DNA of 64,000 nucleotides, taken from the NCBI GenBank assembly GCA_963732905.1, contig CAVTBM010000008.1, positions 372,001 through 436,000 on the forward strand, in the 5' to 3' direction. Of the stretch, positions 53,378 to 61,941 are shown piece by piece. The position numbers were made by a program, and so were the translations under genes. Position 1 is the stretch's first letter; each line of letters starts with the position of its first letter. Below the pieces are notes generated by a model. It was given only the letters and a program-made list of their open reading frames with translations. It made no database searches and was not told where the DNA came from. The DNA comes from DASQZK01 sp963732905. GTDB taxonomy: Bacteria > Bacteroidota > Bacteroidia > Bacteroidales > GCA-2748055.

Positions 53378-54124
53378 TCAGGTATTCATAGCTCCGCACA
53401 CGTTTATAACCTGTCCGCTGACATACGACGACAGGTCGGAACCCAGAAATATGCACACATTGGCGACATCTTCCGGTGTACCTCCCCTGCGCAGGGGAAT
53501 ACTTTTTATCCATTCCTGCCTTACATCTTCAGGTAATTTTGCTGTCATCTCGGTTATGATGAATCCCGGGGCAATAGCATTACAACGGATACCTCTCGAA
53601 CCAATTTCTTTGGCCACCGATTTGGTAAACCCTATAATTCCGGCCTTGGATGCGGAGTAATTTGCCTGGCCGGCATTTCCTGAGACACCGACTACCGAAC
53701 TCATATTAACGATCGATCCCGAACGTTGCTTAAGCATGACTTTCTGTACAGCTTTGGTGAAATTAAAGACGGATTTGAGATTTACTTTAATAACCATGTC
53801 CCAGGTCTCTTCGTCCATTCTCATAAGGAGAGTATCCCTGGTTATTCCGGCATTGTTTACCAGGATATCGATGCGTTCAAAATCGCTGACGATTTGATTC
53901 ACCACATCATCTGTCTGCTGAAAATTACTGGCATCGGAAGCATATCCTTTGGCTTTTACTCCCATAGATTCGAGTTCTGTCTCCAGTGATTTCATATTAT
54001 CATCCAGGTTCAGATCGGTAAAAGCCACATTTGCGCCTTCACGGCCAAACGATAGTGCAATTTGCCGTCCGATCCCCCTGGCAGCGCCGGTGATAACAGC
54101 GGTTTTTCCTTTAAGTAAGTCCAT
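53378..54124 (-). CDS. fabG: 3-oxoacyl-[acyl-carrier-protein] reductase FabG
   Basis: A 248-residue classical short-chain dehydrogenase reducing 3-ketoacyl-ACP with NADPH in fatty-acid elongation. Motifs: TGAARGIGRQIA (cofactor), NNAGITRDTLLMRM (typical of FabG), catalytic Ser in VNMSSVVGV, Tyr/Lys in YSASKAG, and GFIITEMTAKLPEDV. Length and the RDTLLMRM sequence separate it from the general SDRs at 58771-62676. Part of the minus-strand run from sucD. Confidence 0.93.
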   Translation of the reverse strand: MDLLKGKTAVITGAARGIGRQIALSFGREGANVAFTDLNLDDNMKSLETELESMGVKAKGYASDASNFQQTDDVVNQIVSDFERIDILVNNAGITRDTLLMRMDEETWDMVIKVNLKSVFNFTKAVQKVMLKQRSGSIVNMSSVVGVSGNAGQANYSASKAGIIGFTKSVAKEIGSRGIRCNAIAPGFIITEMTAKLPEDVRQEWIKSIPLRRGGTPEDVANVCIFLGSDLSSYVSGQVINVCGAMNT

Positions 54125-54240
54125 TTCAGATTAATTTTGATTCGTGCAAATAAAAGAAAGATATTCGATTAATGCAATAAACACAGCTGCTGAAAATTGG
54201 AACAGATTATTAACATCAGTGGCAAACGGCTGATTTACTG

Positions 54241-54975
54241 TCATATCATTTCGACCAGATCGGGAAGGATTTCTCCGGCCCTGCCCTTGAGGAAAATATC
54301 CGTGACGTCAGCAGTATAGGCAGACCGGTCGGTATTGATCTCGATTATGGTGGCCCCGTTCTGTTTTGCCAGCCGTGGGACCATATTGGCAGGCATCACT
54401 TCACCGGTTGTGCCCACTAAAAGGAAAACCCTGGCTTTGCTGGCTTCACGGAAAGATGCAGTACTGGCTGCTTCAGGTATGGGCTCTCCGAAAAAAACAA
54501 AATCAGGTTTTAAAAAGTGTCCGTCCACTTTACAAAGTGGCGGAAGATGTTCAAGAAGGGAATCATCCGCATCAAATCGTCTGCCGCATTTCGGACAGAC
54601 AAGATTCCTGTAATTCCCGTGGTATTCGATGACGTTCCGGCTTCCGGCTTCCTGGTGCAGATTATCGATATTCTGGGTGATCACGGCCTTTAAAAGTCCT
54701 TCTTCTTCAAGCCTGGCCAGAGTAGTATGGGCACTGTTGGGTTTTACCTTTCCAAAAAAATCATAAAAAAGGGTCTTAATAACCTGCCAGGATTCTTCAG
54801 CATGGCTCATGAAATAATCAATCTCGAGGAACTTCGGATCATATTTTGCCCACAAACCGCCGGGTCCACGGAAAGGGGGAATTCCACTTTCAACGGAAAT
54901 TCCGGCACCGGTAAATGCCGTAGTATGCTGTGAATTTTTAATGGCTGCAACAGCAGCCCTCATCGCATTATCCAT
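54241..54975 (-). CDS. Sir2-family NAD-dependent protein deacylase
   Basis: A 244-residue sirtuin. NAD-binding TAFTGAGISVESGIPPFRG, TQNIDNLHQEAGS, catalytic His in EYHGNYRNLVC, then VGTTGEVMPANMVP. The zinc site is incomplete: CPKC is present, but the second pair reads LCKVDG, lacking its second Cys. The Tyr-x-x-Arg pair of class III desuccinylases (CobB/SIRT5) is not present (LFYDFFGK), so it is more likely a deacetylase despite lying next to sucD. 30 bases downstream of sucD. Confidence 0.92.
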   Translation of the reverse strand: MDNAMRAAVAAIKNSQHTTAFTGAGISVESGIPPFRGPGGLWAKYDPKFLEIDYFMSHAEESWQVIKTLFYDFFGKVKPNSAHTTLARLEEEGLLKAVITQNIDNLHQEAGSRNVIEYHGNYRNLVCPKCGRRFDADDSLLEHLPPLCKVDGHFLKPDFVFFGEPIPEAASTASFREASKARVFLLVGTTGEVMPANMVPRLAKQNGATIIEINTDRSAYTADVTDIFLKGRAGEILPDLVEMI

Positions 54976-55005
54976 TGAACTTCAAATGTTACAGCAAGGT
55001 GAACC

Positions 55006-55878
55006 TTAACTTCTGAGAAGTGAAGCAATCGTGCTCCCGAGATCAGCCGGTGATTCAACAACCGTAATGCCACATTCGCGCATGATAGCCATTTTGGCTG
55101 CAGCGGTATCGCTTTTCCCGCCAATGATAGCACCCGCATGACCCATTCGTCTGCCTTTTGGGGCTGTCTGACCGGCTATGAATCCGGCCACAGGTTTGCT
55201 GCCATGAGCTTTGATCCACCCGGCAGCTTCAGCTTCCATACTACCACCAATCTCCCCTATCATAATGATGCCCTTTGTCTGATCATCTTCCATGAAAAGT
55301 TTGATTGCATCAAGTGTCGTGGTCCCGACGATGGGATCTCCTCCAATACCGATGCAGGTCGACTGTCCAAGGCCTGTTTTTGTTACCTGGTCTACCGCTT
55401 CATAGGTAAGCGTCCCGGAACGGGAAACAATACCTACCACACCTCTCTGATGAATGAATCCCGGCATGATCCCAACCTTGGCTTCTCCCGGCGTAATGAT
55501 ACCCGGACAGTTAGGGCCAATGAGCCTTGATGGTTTGTCTTTTAAATACTCTTTGACTTTTACCATATCAGAAACCGGAATTCCTTCAGTGATGGCAACG
55601 ATCAACCCGATCCCGGCTTCGGCAGCTTCCATAATGGCGTCGGCAGCAAAGGCCGGTGGAACAAAAATAACCGACGTGTCGGCATGAACCTGATCAACAG
55701 CATCCCTAACCGTGTTAAAAACCGGTTTTCCCAGGTGCTGCTGACCGCCTTTTCCTGGCGTAACACCACCGACAACCTGTGTTCCGTATTCCATCATCTG
55801 CCCGGCATGAAATGATCCTTCACTCCCGGTAAAGCCTTGTATGAGAACTTTCGAATCCCTGTTAAGTAAGACACTCAT
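55006..55878 (-). CDS. sucD: Succinyl-CoA synthetase alpha subunit
   Basis: A 290-residue alpha subunit of the TCA-cycle enzyme that makes ATP or GTP from succinyl-CoA. CoA-binding GFTGSEGSFHAGQM, GPNCPGIITPGE, phospho-His region VGIVSRSGTLTYEAV, GIGGDPIVGTTTLDAI and catalytic His in RRMGHAGAIIGGKSDTA. sucC is not adjacent in this window, unlike in many genomes. First in the minus-strand run with sirtuin and fabG. 460 bases of upstream DNA hold the MITE-like repeat. Confidence 0.97.
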   Translation of the reverse strand: MSVLLNRDSKVLIQGFTGSEGSFHAGQMMEYGTQVVGGVTPGKGGQQHLGKPVFNTVRDAVDQVHADTSVIFVPPAFAADAIMEAAEAGIGLIVAITEGIPVSDMVKVKEYLKDKPSRLIGPNCPGIITPGEAKVGIMPGFIHQRGVVGIVSRSGTLTYEAVDQVTKTGLGQSTCIGIGGDPIVGTTTLDAIKLFMEDDQTKGIIMIGEIGGSMEAEAAGWIKAHGSKPVAGFIAGQTAPKGRRMGHAGAIIGGKSDTAAAKMAIMRECGITVVESPADLGSTIASLLRS

Positions 55879-56096
55879 CGCTTATCATATTTTTAGGAGA
55901 TCAAAAGTAGGGAATATTTTTTATACAAGAAAATGAAAGAAAAGGATAGAAGAATAGAAATCACGAATCTAAATAAGAGCTCCAATGATCAATAATTCAT
56001 ATTTCAAAACATGCAACTTATCTGGTACTAAGCACAAGCCTACATTGATCTTATTAATACTTTTTCAGAAAAAAGGGAGAAATGGAGATAACCGAT

Positions 56097-56243
56097 TCAA
56101 TGTCGATTAGATAAGCTCCCTTCGGCTTCGCTCAGGGACCGACGTATCTTTTTTTTCTGACAAAATTATTTCGACTTCGCTCAATAATTTTCTAAAATGC
56201 AAATCTAAATGCAGCCGACGGGAGCTTATCTAATCGACATTGA
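56097..56243. repeat. 147-bp MITE-like element with 29-bp terminal inverted repeats
   Basis: The left end (56097-56125) and right end (56215-56243) are inverted copies of TCAATGTCGATTAGATAAGC plus nine further bases, with a single mismatch at the 25th position. Inside lie two smaller palindromic units sharing the core CTTCGCTCA: CCCTTCGGCTTCGCTCAGGG (56118-56137) and a perfect 9-bp inverted repeat AAAATTATT...AATAATTTT (56162-56170, 56183-56191) around TCGACTTCGCTC. No coding capacity. It could fold into one long hairpin in the sucD-mnmE gap. Consistent with a non-autonomous mobile element or a nested REP-like unit. Confidence 0.8.
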
Positions 56244-56322
56244 TACCCGATTCCTTTTTCGTTTCCTTCCAACAAAATCAATCCCTTTACTGTTCCTGCT
56301 AATACATCTGTAAATATTCTTT

Positions 56323-56330
56323 TAACTTTG
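56323..56330 (+). promoter_or_regulatory. -7 promoter box TAACTTTG of mnmE
   Basis: Exact TAnnTTTG match only eight bases before the ATG at 56339. The predicted start (about 56337) would make a nearly leaderless transcript unless an upstream promoter is used. Confidence 0.5.
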
Positions 56331-56338
56331 CGCTTCAA

Positions 56339-57739
56339 ATGGATTTTGACACCACGATATGTGCCCCGGCAACTTCGGGTTCAGGGGCAATTGCACTGAT
56401 CAGGGTATCAGGAAAGGATACTATTGGCATCTGTGAGAAGATCTTCCGGCCGGGTGATCCTGCCAAAGTCCTGTCACTACAGCCTACTCATACCATTCAC
56501 CATGGGGAAATCATGGATGGCGATGAGGTTGTGGACGATGTTCTTTGCAGTATTTTCAGGACTCCCCGCTCCTATACAGGTGAAGACAGCATTGAAATTT
56601 CCTGTCATGCCTCGCCCTGGATTCAAAAAAAGATCATCGAGCTATTATTGAAAAACGGGGCCGTTCTGGCCCGTCCGGGTGAGTTCACCCAACGCGCCTA
56701 CCTGAATGGTAAGATGGACCTGTCACAGGCCGAAGCCGTGGCTGATCTGGTTGCCTCCGGATCGGCCGCAGCTCATCGCATTGCCATGGACCAGATGCGC
56801 GGGGGCTTCTCTGAAGAACTCAGCAAGCTGCGGAAAGCCCTGGTGGATTTCGCATCGCTCATCGAGCTCGAACTCGATTTCGGTGAGGAAGACGTTGAAT
56901 TTGCCGACCGGAAAGAACTCAGGGTCCTGGTCGAACGCATCAAAAAGGTTATCGACCGGCTCATATCGTCCTTCAGTATGGGCAATGCCATCAAGAACGG
57001 GGTACCGGTGGCTATCGTCGGAAAACCCAATGTGGGCAAATCCACCCTTCTCAACCGGCTTCTGAACGAAGACCGGGCCATCGTGTCGGAGATAGAAGGT
57101 ACAACCCGCGATTCGATTGAGGATACGGTGATCATCGAAGGTCTGACCTTCCGTTTTATTGATACGGCCGGACTAAGGGAAACGGCCGATGTGATTGAGA
57201 ACCTCGGTATCCATAAGACCTACCAGAAAATTCACCAGGCCGCCATCGTATTGCTGCTTGCCGATGCCCGTGATGATGCAAAGGTTACCACTGCCGCCCT
57301 CGAAGCAATCCGGAAACAAACGAAGGATAGCTCAAAGCACCTCCTGTTGGTGGTAAATAAAACGGACCTCGTTCCTGTGGAAGGGATTTACGATATTCAG
57401 AAAGAGATGAAAATGAAGGACAGGGAACAGCTCATTTTTATTTCGGCCCGGAAAGACGAACACCTGGATGAGCTTCAGAAAGTTCTGATCGAGGCTTCGA
57501 ACCTGGCGCACATCAAAGACGCTGACATCATCGTATCCAACGCCCGTCATTACGAGGCACTAACTCATGCTGCCGAAAACCTGAACCGTGTTTATGAGGG
57601 CCTGGATGTCGGATTGCCCGAAGACCTTATTGCACAGGACATACGGCAGGTGATTCATTATCTGGGTGAGATCACAGGAGAAGTGACGACGGATGAAATA
57701 TTAGGGAATATTTTCCGGAATTTCTGTATCGGAAAGTAA
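56339..57739 (+). CDS. mnmE: tRNA modification GTPase MnmE (TrmE)
   Basis: A 466-residue GTPase that, with MnmG, installs carboxymethylaminomethyl groups on U34 of certain tRNAs. N-terminal folate-binding domain (TICAPATSGSGAIALIRVSG, PRSYTGEDSIEISCH, GEFTQRAYLNGKMDLSQAEAV), helical domain, then the inserted G domain (GKPNVGKSTLLNRLL, DTAGLRE, NKTD). The catalytic C-terminal FCIGK is intact with Cys463. mnmG is not nearby. Monocistronic. Confidence 0.97.
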   Translation: MDFDTTICAPATSGSGAIALIRVSGKDTIGICEKIFRPGDPAKVLSLQPTHTIHHGEIMDGDEVVDDVLCSIFRTPRSYTGEDSIEISCHASPWIQKKIIELLLKNGAVLARPGEFTQRAYLNGKMDLSQAEAVADLVASGSAAAHRIAMDQMRGGFSEELSKLRKALVDFASLIELELDFGEEDVEFADRKELRVLVERIKKVIDRLISSFSMGNAIKNGVPVAIVGKPNVGKSTLLNRLLNEDRAIVSEIEGTTRDSIEDTVIIEGLTFRFIDTAGLRETADVIENLGIHKTYQKIHQAAIVLLLADARDDAKVTTAALEAIRKQTKDSSKHLLLVVNKTDLVPVEGIYDIQKEMKMKDREQLIFISARKDEHLDELQKVLIEASNLAHIKDADIIVSNARHYEALTHAAENLNRVYEGLDVGLPEDLIAQDIRQVIHYLGEITGEVTTDEILGNIFRNFCIGK

Positions 57740-58166
57740 TTGCCTCTCCTCTTTATGATATTAGATTCATTTACTGCACTTTAAATGAGATTATTTATTC
57801 TTATTTAAAGCTTGTTTGTCTTTTTTCCTCTATCATTTATTGGTTATTTGCTGCCCAACTCAGCTTTTATGGGAAAGCCAGATAGCAATCCATCCGGATG
57901 GTTTTGAGCGTTCGCAGTTCAACTATCATTATCAGCAGAGTGACAAGCGCCTTAACCCGACCGGCTAATGTCGGTGGGCTTATTTATAATTTATTAGTTT
58001 CATGGCTTCGTTCAAATAGCTTGTCAACATTGTTCTACTAAAAATTGTTAAAAAACATTGGCAGTTGTGATTTCATTCAGCACTCTAGTTCCGGGCTGCG
58101 CGGGCCGGCAACAACTTATCAGATGCCGGATAAGCGTTAGTGGTGTTATCGGGTTGACTCAAACAA
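57740..58166. other. Intergenic region with compositional change
   Basis: 427 bases with no gene. AT-rich after mnmE, then GC-rich from about 58080 (GGGCTGCGCGGGCCGGC). A small stem CCGAC/GTCGG (57957-57961, 57970-57974) precedes a T-rich stretch and may be a weak terminator. CTTATC-AGATGCCG-GATAAG (58117-58136) followed by GCGTTAG resembles the 3' end of an integron attC site, but the left half is poor. Confidence 0.4.
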
Positions 58167-58574
58167 ATGACTATGATGGAAGAGCAGAAAATTCGAATGG
58201 CTATTGATCAACATTGGGCCGCATCCGCTGCGGGTGATCAACTTGTCGAGCATGAAATCTATCACGATGACGCTGTGTGTGTATACCCACAGTCAGGCGA
58301 GGTAATTCATGGTCGGATTAACCTTCAAGCGCTTCGCAGCCATCACCCCGGCCGACCATCGGGATTTGCTGTCAGGCGGATCGTTGGAGAGGGCAATCTC
58401 TGGGTTACAGAATATGTTATTACCTATGGGAGTAAGCGCTCCCACACCGTGAGTATTATGGAGTTCCGGGATGGAAAGGTGTCGCTCGAGACTCAATACT
58501 TCGCCGATCCCTTCGACGCTCCTGCCTGGCGCTCTCAGTGGGTCGAGCGGGGGGATGTTATCGACAGCATCTAA
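58167..58574 (+). CDS. SnoaL/NTF2-like protein, foreign-looking composition
   Basis: A 135-residue NTF2-fold protein (IDQHWAASAAGDQLVEHEIY, DAVCVYPQSGEVIHGRINLQAL, TVSIMEFRDGKVSLETQYFADPFDAPAWR). No signal peptide. Such proteins include small isomerases, hydrolases and binding proteins, so no reaction can be named. Its GC-richer codon usage differs from neighbours, with no Bacteroidota promoter box before it. The stop overlaps ATCTAAC, which fits the RYYYAAC start of an integron attC site. Together with the attC-like stretch upstream this hints at a captured gene cassette, though the right-hand GTTRRRY core is not found. Confidence 0.85.
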   Translation: MTMMEEQKIRMAIDQHWAASAAGDQLVEHEIYHDDAVCVYPQSGEVIHGRINLQALRSHHPGRPSGFAVRRIVGEGNLWVTEYVITYGSKRSHTVSIMEFRDGKVSLETQYFADPFDAPAWRSQWVERGDVIDSI

Positions 58575-58770
58575 CATCGGCATTTTCGGGGAAAATTTTT
58601 TAACCAATTTACATTGACTACATTCCTATGAAAACAATGACTTGAAATCAATTAAGAGGAGCCTGCGACCGAGAACTTCATGCCAACAGTTTTCAGGAAA
58701 TAACAGACATTAGCAAAAAGCATGTGACGGAAAAATTTCTAGGAATAAAAATTAAATATTTCATTTCAAT

Positions 58771-59739
58771 ATGTTAACAGAACAAAAGCCAATTAACTCG
58801 AGCTTTGGCGAAACGTCAACAGCGACAGAGGTTATCTCAGGAATTAGCCTAAACGGAAAAACAGTAATCGTAACGGGTGGACATTCCGGAATCGGGCTTG
58901 AAACAACGAGAGTTTTGTCTGGAGCGGGTGCAACTGTCGTAGTCGGCTCACGTGATATATCGAAAGCTAAGCACATACTTGCTGAAGTTAAAAGAGTGAG
59001 CGTTATTGAGCTTGACTTATCTGAACCTTTATCGGTAGATGCATTTGCAAACGAATTTCGTAAATCATTCAAAGCATGCGATATTCTTATTAACAATGCT
59101 GGCATTATGGCAGCTCCGCTTTTACGAAACAGTTTAGGTTATGAAATGCATTTCGCAACCAATCATCTTGGACATTTCCTATTAACTGCAAGACTTTGGA
59201 ACGAGCTTCGTGAATCAGGGGGACGGGTCATTAGCTTATCTTCACTAGGCCATAGATTAAGCAGAATTAACTTTGACGACCCTAATTTCATTACACATCC
59301 ATATGAAAAATGGACGGCGTACGGACAATCTAAAACTGCCAATTCACTTTTTGCCGTTCATTTAGATAAAGTAGGAGAAAAATATGGTATCAGGGCATTT
59401 GCCGTTCATCCCGGACGAATTACTTCTACTGACCTGAGCCGGTTTATGTCGGAAGAAGAAATAGCAACGACAGCGAATTCAACACCTTCAAATCCTAAGT
59501 TTGTTCCCTCTTTTGTAAAATCAATTTCCCAGGGTGCCGCAACAACTCTTTGGTGCGCAACCAACCCTCAATTGATAAATAAAGGAGGAGTATACTGTGC
59601 TGATTGCAACATTTCGCCAATAGTCGATGATGACAGCCCTCAGGTTAACGGTGTTCGCAGGTGGGCAATAGATTCTTCGATAGCGGAACATCTTTGGAGG
59701 CTGAGCGAAAAATTAGTCGGATTTGATTGGGCAGATTAG
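58771..59739 (+). CDS. Short-chain dehydrogenase/reductase, retinol-dehydrogenase/WWOX-like
   Basis: A 322-residue SDR, longer than classical members. Cofactor motif TGGHSGIGLETTR, NNAGIM, HFATNHLGHFLLT (a motif of the retinol-dehydrogenase/WWOX-like group), Ser in VISLSSLGHR, and Tyr/Lys in YGQSK. The C-terminal extension ends SEKLVGFDW. Cytoplasmic NAD(P)-dependent oxidoreductase acting on an unknown carbonyl or alcohol. AT-richer than the preceding SnoaL gene, so probably acquired separately. Confidence 0.92.
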   Translation: MLTEQKPINSSFGETSTATEVISGISLNGKTVIVTGGHSGIGLETTRVLSGAGATVVVGSRDISKAKHILAEVKRVSVIELDLSEPLSVDAFANEFRKSFKACDILINNAGIMAAPLLRNSLGYEMHFATNHLGHFLLTARLWNELRESGGRVISLSSLGHRLSRINFDDPNFITHPYEKWTAYGQSKTANSLFAVHLDKVGEKYGIRAFAVHPGRITSTDLSRFMSEEEIATTANSTPSNPKFVPSFVKSISQGAATTLWCATNPQLINKGGVYCADCNISPIVDDDSPQVNGVRRWAIDSSIAEHLWRLSEKLVGFDWAD

Positions 59740-59883
59740 CATGCTTAAATAGAAACTACCTTTAGTTAACAATATGACAACCGCTAATCATAGTAAAAGC
59801 AATTAAAAAATGAACGGCTTTATTAGTTATTGAAAGGTGTGTTCAAGGATTGAAGTATGTAAATATATATGGAACAACGGTTT

Positions 59884-60438
59884 CTACCTGCTATATGTCA
59901 TATCCACCGACACATTGATCTCATTTGCCATTCGTATGCCAAACATTTTTGGCAACCTGACTTTAAAATCCGCAGGTTTCACTATAAATTGGGATTTCGC
60001 ACTTAGTTCGTCTTTGGTGACCGTTAGGACGCCAGGATGAGAGACCTTCCGGGTCACATTATGAATGGTGAGTTTGCCCTCGACAACGACTTGATATTCT
60101 CCAGGCTGATTGAAATCTATATCGGCAAGATTTAAGATTCTTCCAATAAAATTGGATTCCGGATATCGATCCGACTCCATGTATTTTTCATTGAAGTCCT
60201 TCTCAATATCTTTATTCTGGAAATGAAAAGATTTTATCATCGCGTGGAATTCAACCTCCCCTGTTTTTGTGTCAATAGTACCTTCCACCTCATGGTTATC
60301 GCCCCTGACTTCATTAAAAGGTTTCTCTCCGAAAAATGATACGAATCCCGTGTGGGTTCTAAAATCCTGAGCCCAAAGACAAGTGCCTGTAACCAGAAAC
60401 ACCCCGAAAAGCAATAACTTCTTATATTTTTTAACCAT
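59884..60438 (-). CDS. YceI-family periplasmic lipid-binding protein
   Basis: A 184-residue exported protein. Signal peptide (KKLLLFGVFLVTGTCLWAQ) followed by a lipocalin-like YceI barrel: GFVSFFGEKP, VEGTIDTKTGEVEFHAMIKSF, SDRYPESNFIGRI and GKLTIHNVTRKVSHPGVLTV. Members bind isoprenoid or quinone-like lipids. Tail-to-tail with the SDR gene. Confidence 0.93.
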   Translation of the reverse strand: MVKKYKKLLLFGVFLVTGTCLWAQDFRTHTGFVSFFGEKPFNEVRGDNHEVEGTIDTKTGEVEFHAMIKSFHFQNKDIEKDFNEKYMESDRYPESNFIGRILNLADIDFNQPGEYQVVVEGKLTIHNVTRKVSHPGVLTVTKDELSAKSQFIVKPADFKVRLPKMFGIRMANEINVSVDMTYSR

Positions 60439-60577
60439 TTGAAAATAGAATTTATGAGCTCAGTCTATAAAAGAATTTTCACTCAAAGTGAAGTGCTACC
60501 TCATGCGATCTTTTTTTGTTGCAATTCAAGTTTTTTTATTTCCTGTTTTTGGACACAAGCAGTACCAGGAATGATGA

Positions 60578-61420
60578 TCATTGTTTGAAATCTGCCCTCA
60601 TTGTCGTTGATTTCCATTGTTCCAATTCTTCAGACATGGTGGCAAGTTTTTTAGAAGCCCGGCTATAAGCATCACTTCCGAGAAACATATGCATTGGTGG
60701 CTGTGAGCATTCGGCTAATTCAATAAATATTTCAGCTGCACGGTCCGGATCGCCAGGTTGTTGTCCGTTCATAGAAAGGTAACGGTCCATTGTATTTTTT
60801 ACTGATTCGTAACCCTCTATTTTTGACGGGATTAGCCTAAGCGAATTTTTAGTCAAAAAGCCGGTACGAAAACCTGATGGTTCTACTACAGTAACCTTAA
60901 TGCCAAATTCTTTGACATCCAGTGCAATCACTTCGGAAAAAGCGGCCACAGCAGCTTTGGTAGCCGAATAAACGGACCAGCCGGGAGCGCCCGCAAAACC
61001 AGCCACTGAACCCATATTTATAATATAGCCCGATTTCTGACTCCGCATTACTGGCAGGACACTCTTTATTACATAAATGGTTGTGAGTACGTTAACGTTA
61101 AAAATATACTGGATATCCTGTTCGGCTATTTCTTCTATTGTCCCGTCCATCCCATAGCCTGCATTATTAACGACAACATCGATGCGACCGAAGGCGGCCA
61201 GAGTCTGTTGCATGGATTCACCAATTAAATTCAGGTTATTCAGATCGACAGCCAGGGGGAGAAATCGGTCACTGTCTGTCAATCCAACCGCCTGGCTCAG
61301 CGTATGCGCTTTACGTGAAGTTGCGGCAACGCGGTAGCCCTTATCAAGAAGTTTTTTTACAAGTGTCAGCCCCAACCCCTGTGATGCTCCTGTTACATAC
61401 CATACTTTTGAGGTGTCCAT
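60578..61420 (-). CDS. Classical SDR-family oxidoreductase
   Basis: A 280-residue SDR. TGASQGLGLTLVKKL, NNAGYGMDGTIEE, Ser in INMGSVAGFAG, Tyr/Lys in YSATKAAV, and VEPSGFRTGF. The pattern (GYGMDG, EPSGFRT) matches a widespread class of uncharacterised NADP-dependent oxidoreductases. Lies 68 bases downstream of the lumazine-binding-like gene on the same strand and may be in its operon with the SDR at 61942. Confidence 0.92.
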   Translation of the reverse strand: MDTSKVWYVTGASQGLGLTLVKKLLDKGYRVAATSRKAHTLSQAVGLTDSDRFLPLAVDLNNLNLIGESMQQTLAAFGRIDVVVNNAGYGMDGTIEEIAEQDIQYIFNVNVLTTIYVIKSVLPVMRSQKSGYIINMGSVAGFAGAPGWSVYSATKAAVAAFSEVIALDVKEFGIKVTVVEPSGFRTGFLTKNSLRLIPSKIEGYESVKNTMDRYLSMNGQQPGDPDRAAEIFIELAECSQPPMHMFLGSDAYSRASKKLATMSEELEQWKSTTMRADFKQ

Positions 61421-61487
61421 GACAATGTGTTTTTAATACTTCATATTCAGAGGATAGTGAATTATCCCGGTTCCCTGTACACTTTTT

Positions 61488-61940
61488 TTATTCCGGCACG
61501 TCTGATATCATTTTATTAACGATTAACCATCGGTTATCAATTTTATGAAATGAAAGAAACTCGTCATAATTAAACTCATACATTTTAACGTGAACTTTGG
61601 CAATGGCTATAGAGTTTATTACATCTACCGAGATGATGGTTCCTTTAAAGGGTTTACCAGAATCTTTCGGGCTCTGGCGATTCCTTACCCCCTCAAGGTA
61701 CTGATTGAGTGTCTTAGCATAAGGCTGCCCATTTACATCGCCGAATAATAAGGTACCGGGATTAAAAATTTTTGCCAGGGCATTAACATCACCCTCATAG
61801 ATACCTTTGAAGTAATAGTTTTCAATAGCCTTCGCGATGGCTAATGAATCATGCTGATCATTTTCCATTTTTGTTAAATTTTGTGCTTCTGATGCATGCA
61901 AAATGCTGAACAAAATACCGATCAATAACAATGCTTTCAT
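61488..61940 (-). CDS. Exported NTF2-like (putative lumazine-binding) protein
   Basis: A 150-residue protein with a Sec signal peptide (MKALLLIGILFSILHASEAQ). The mature part is an NTF2-fold/Lumazine_bd_2-type domain: AIENYYFKGIYEGDVNALAKIF, LLFGDVNGQPYAKTLNQYL, AKVHVKMYEFNYDEFLSFHKIDNRWLIVNK. Function of this group is not established; the lumazine name is by family only. One base separates it from the upstream SDR stop, so the two are coupled. Confidence 0.85.
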   Translation of the reverse strand: MKALLLIGILFSILHASEAQNLTKMENDQHDSLAIAKAIENYYFKGIYEGDVNALAKIFNPGTLLFGDVNGQPYAKTLNQYLEGVRNRQSPKDSGKPFKGTIISVDVINSIAIAKVHVKMYEFNYDEFLSFHKIDNRWLIVNKMISDVPE

Positions 61941-61941
61941 A

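Noticed and set aside
54241..54975. CobB-type class III desuccinylase suggested by sucD neighbour
   Set aside because: The Tyr-x-x-Arg acyl-recognition pair is absent.
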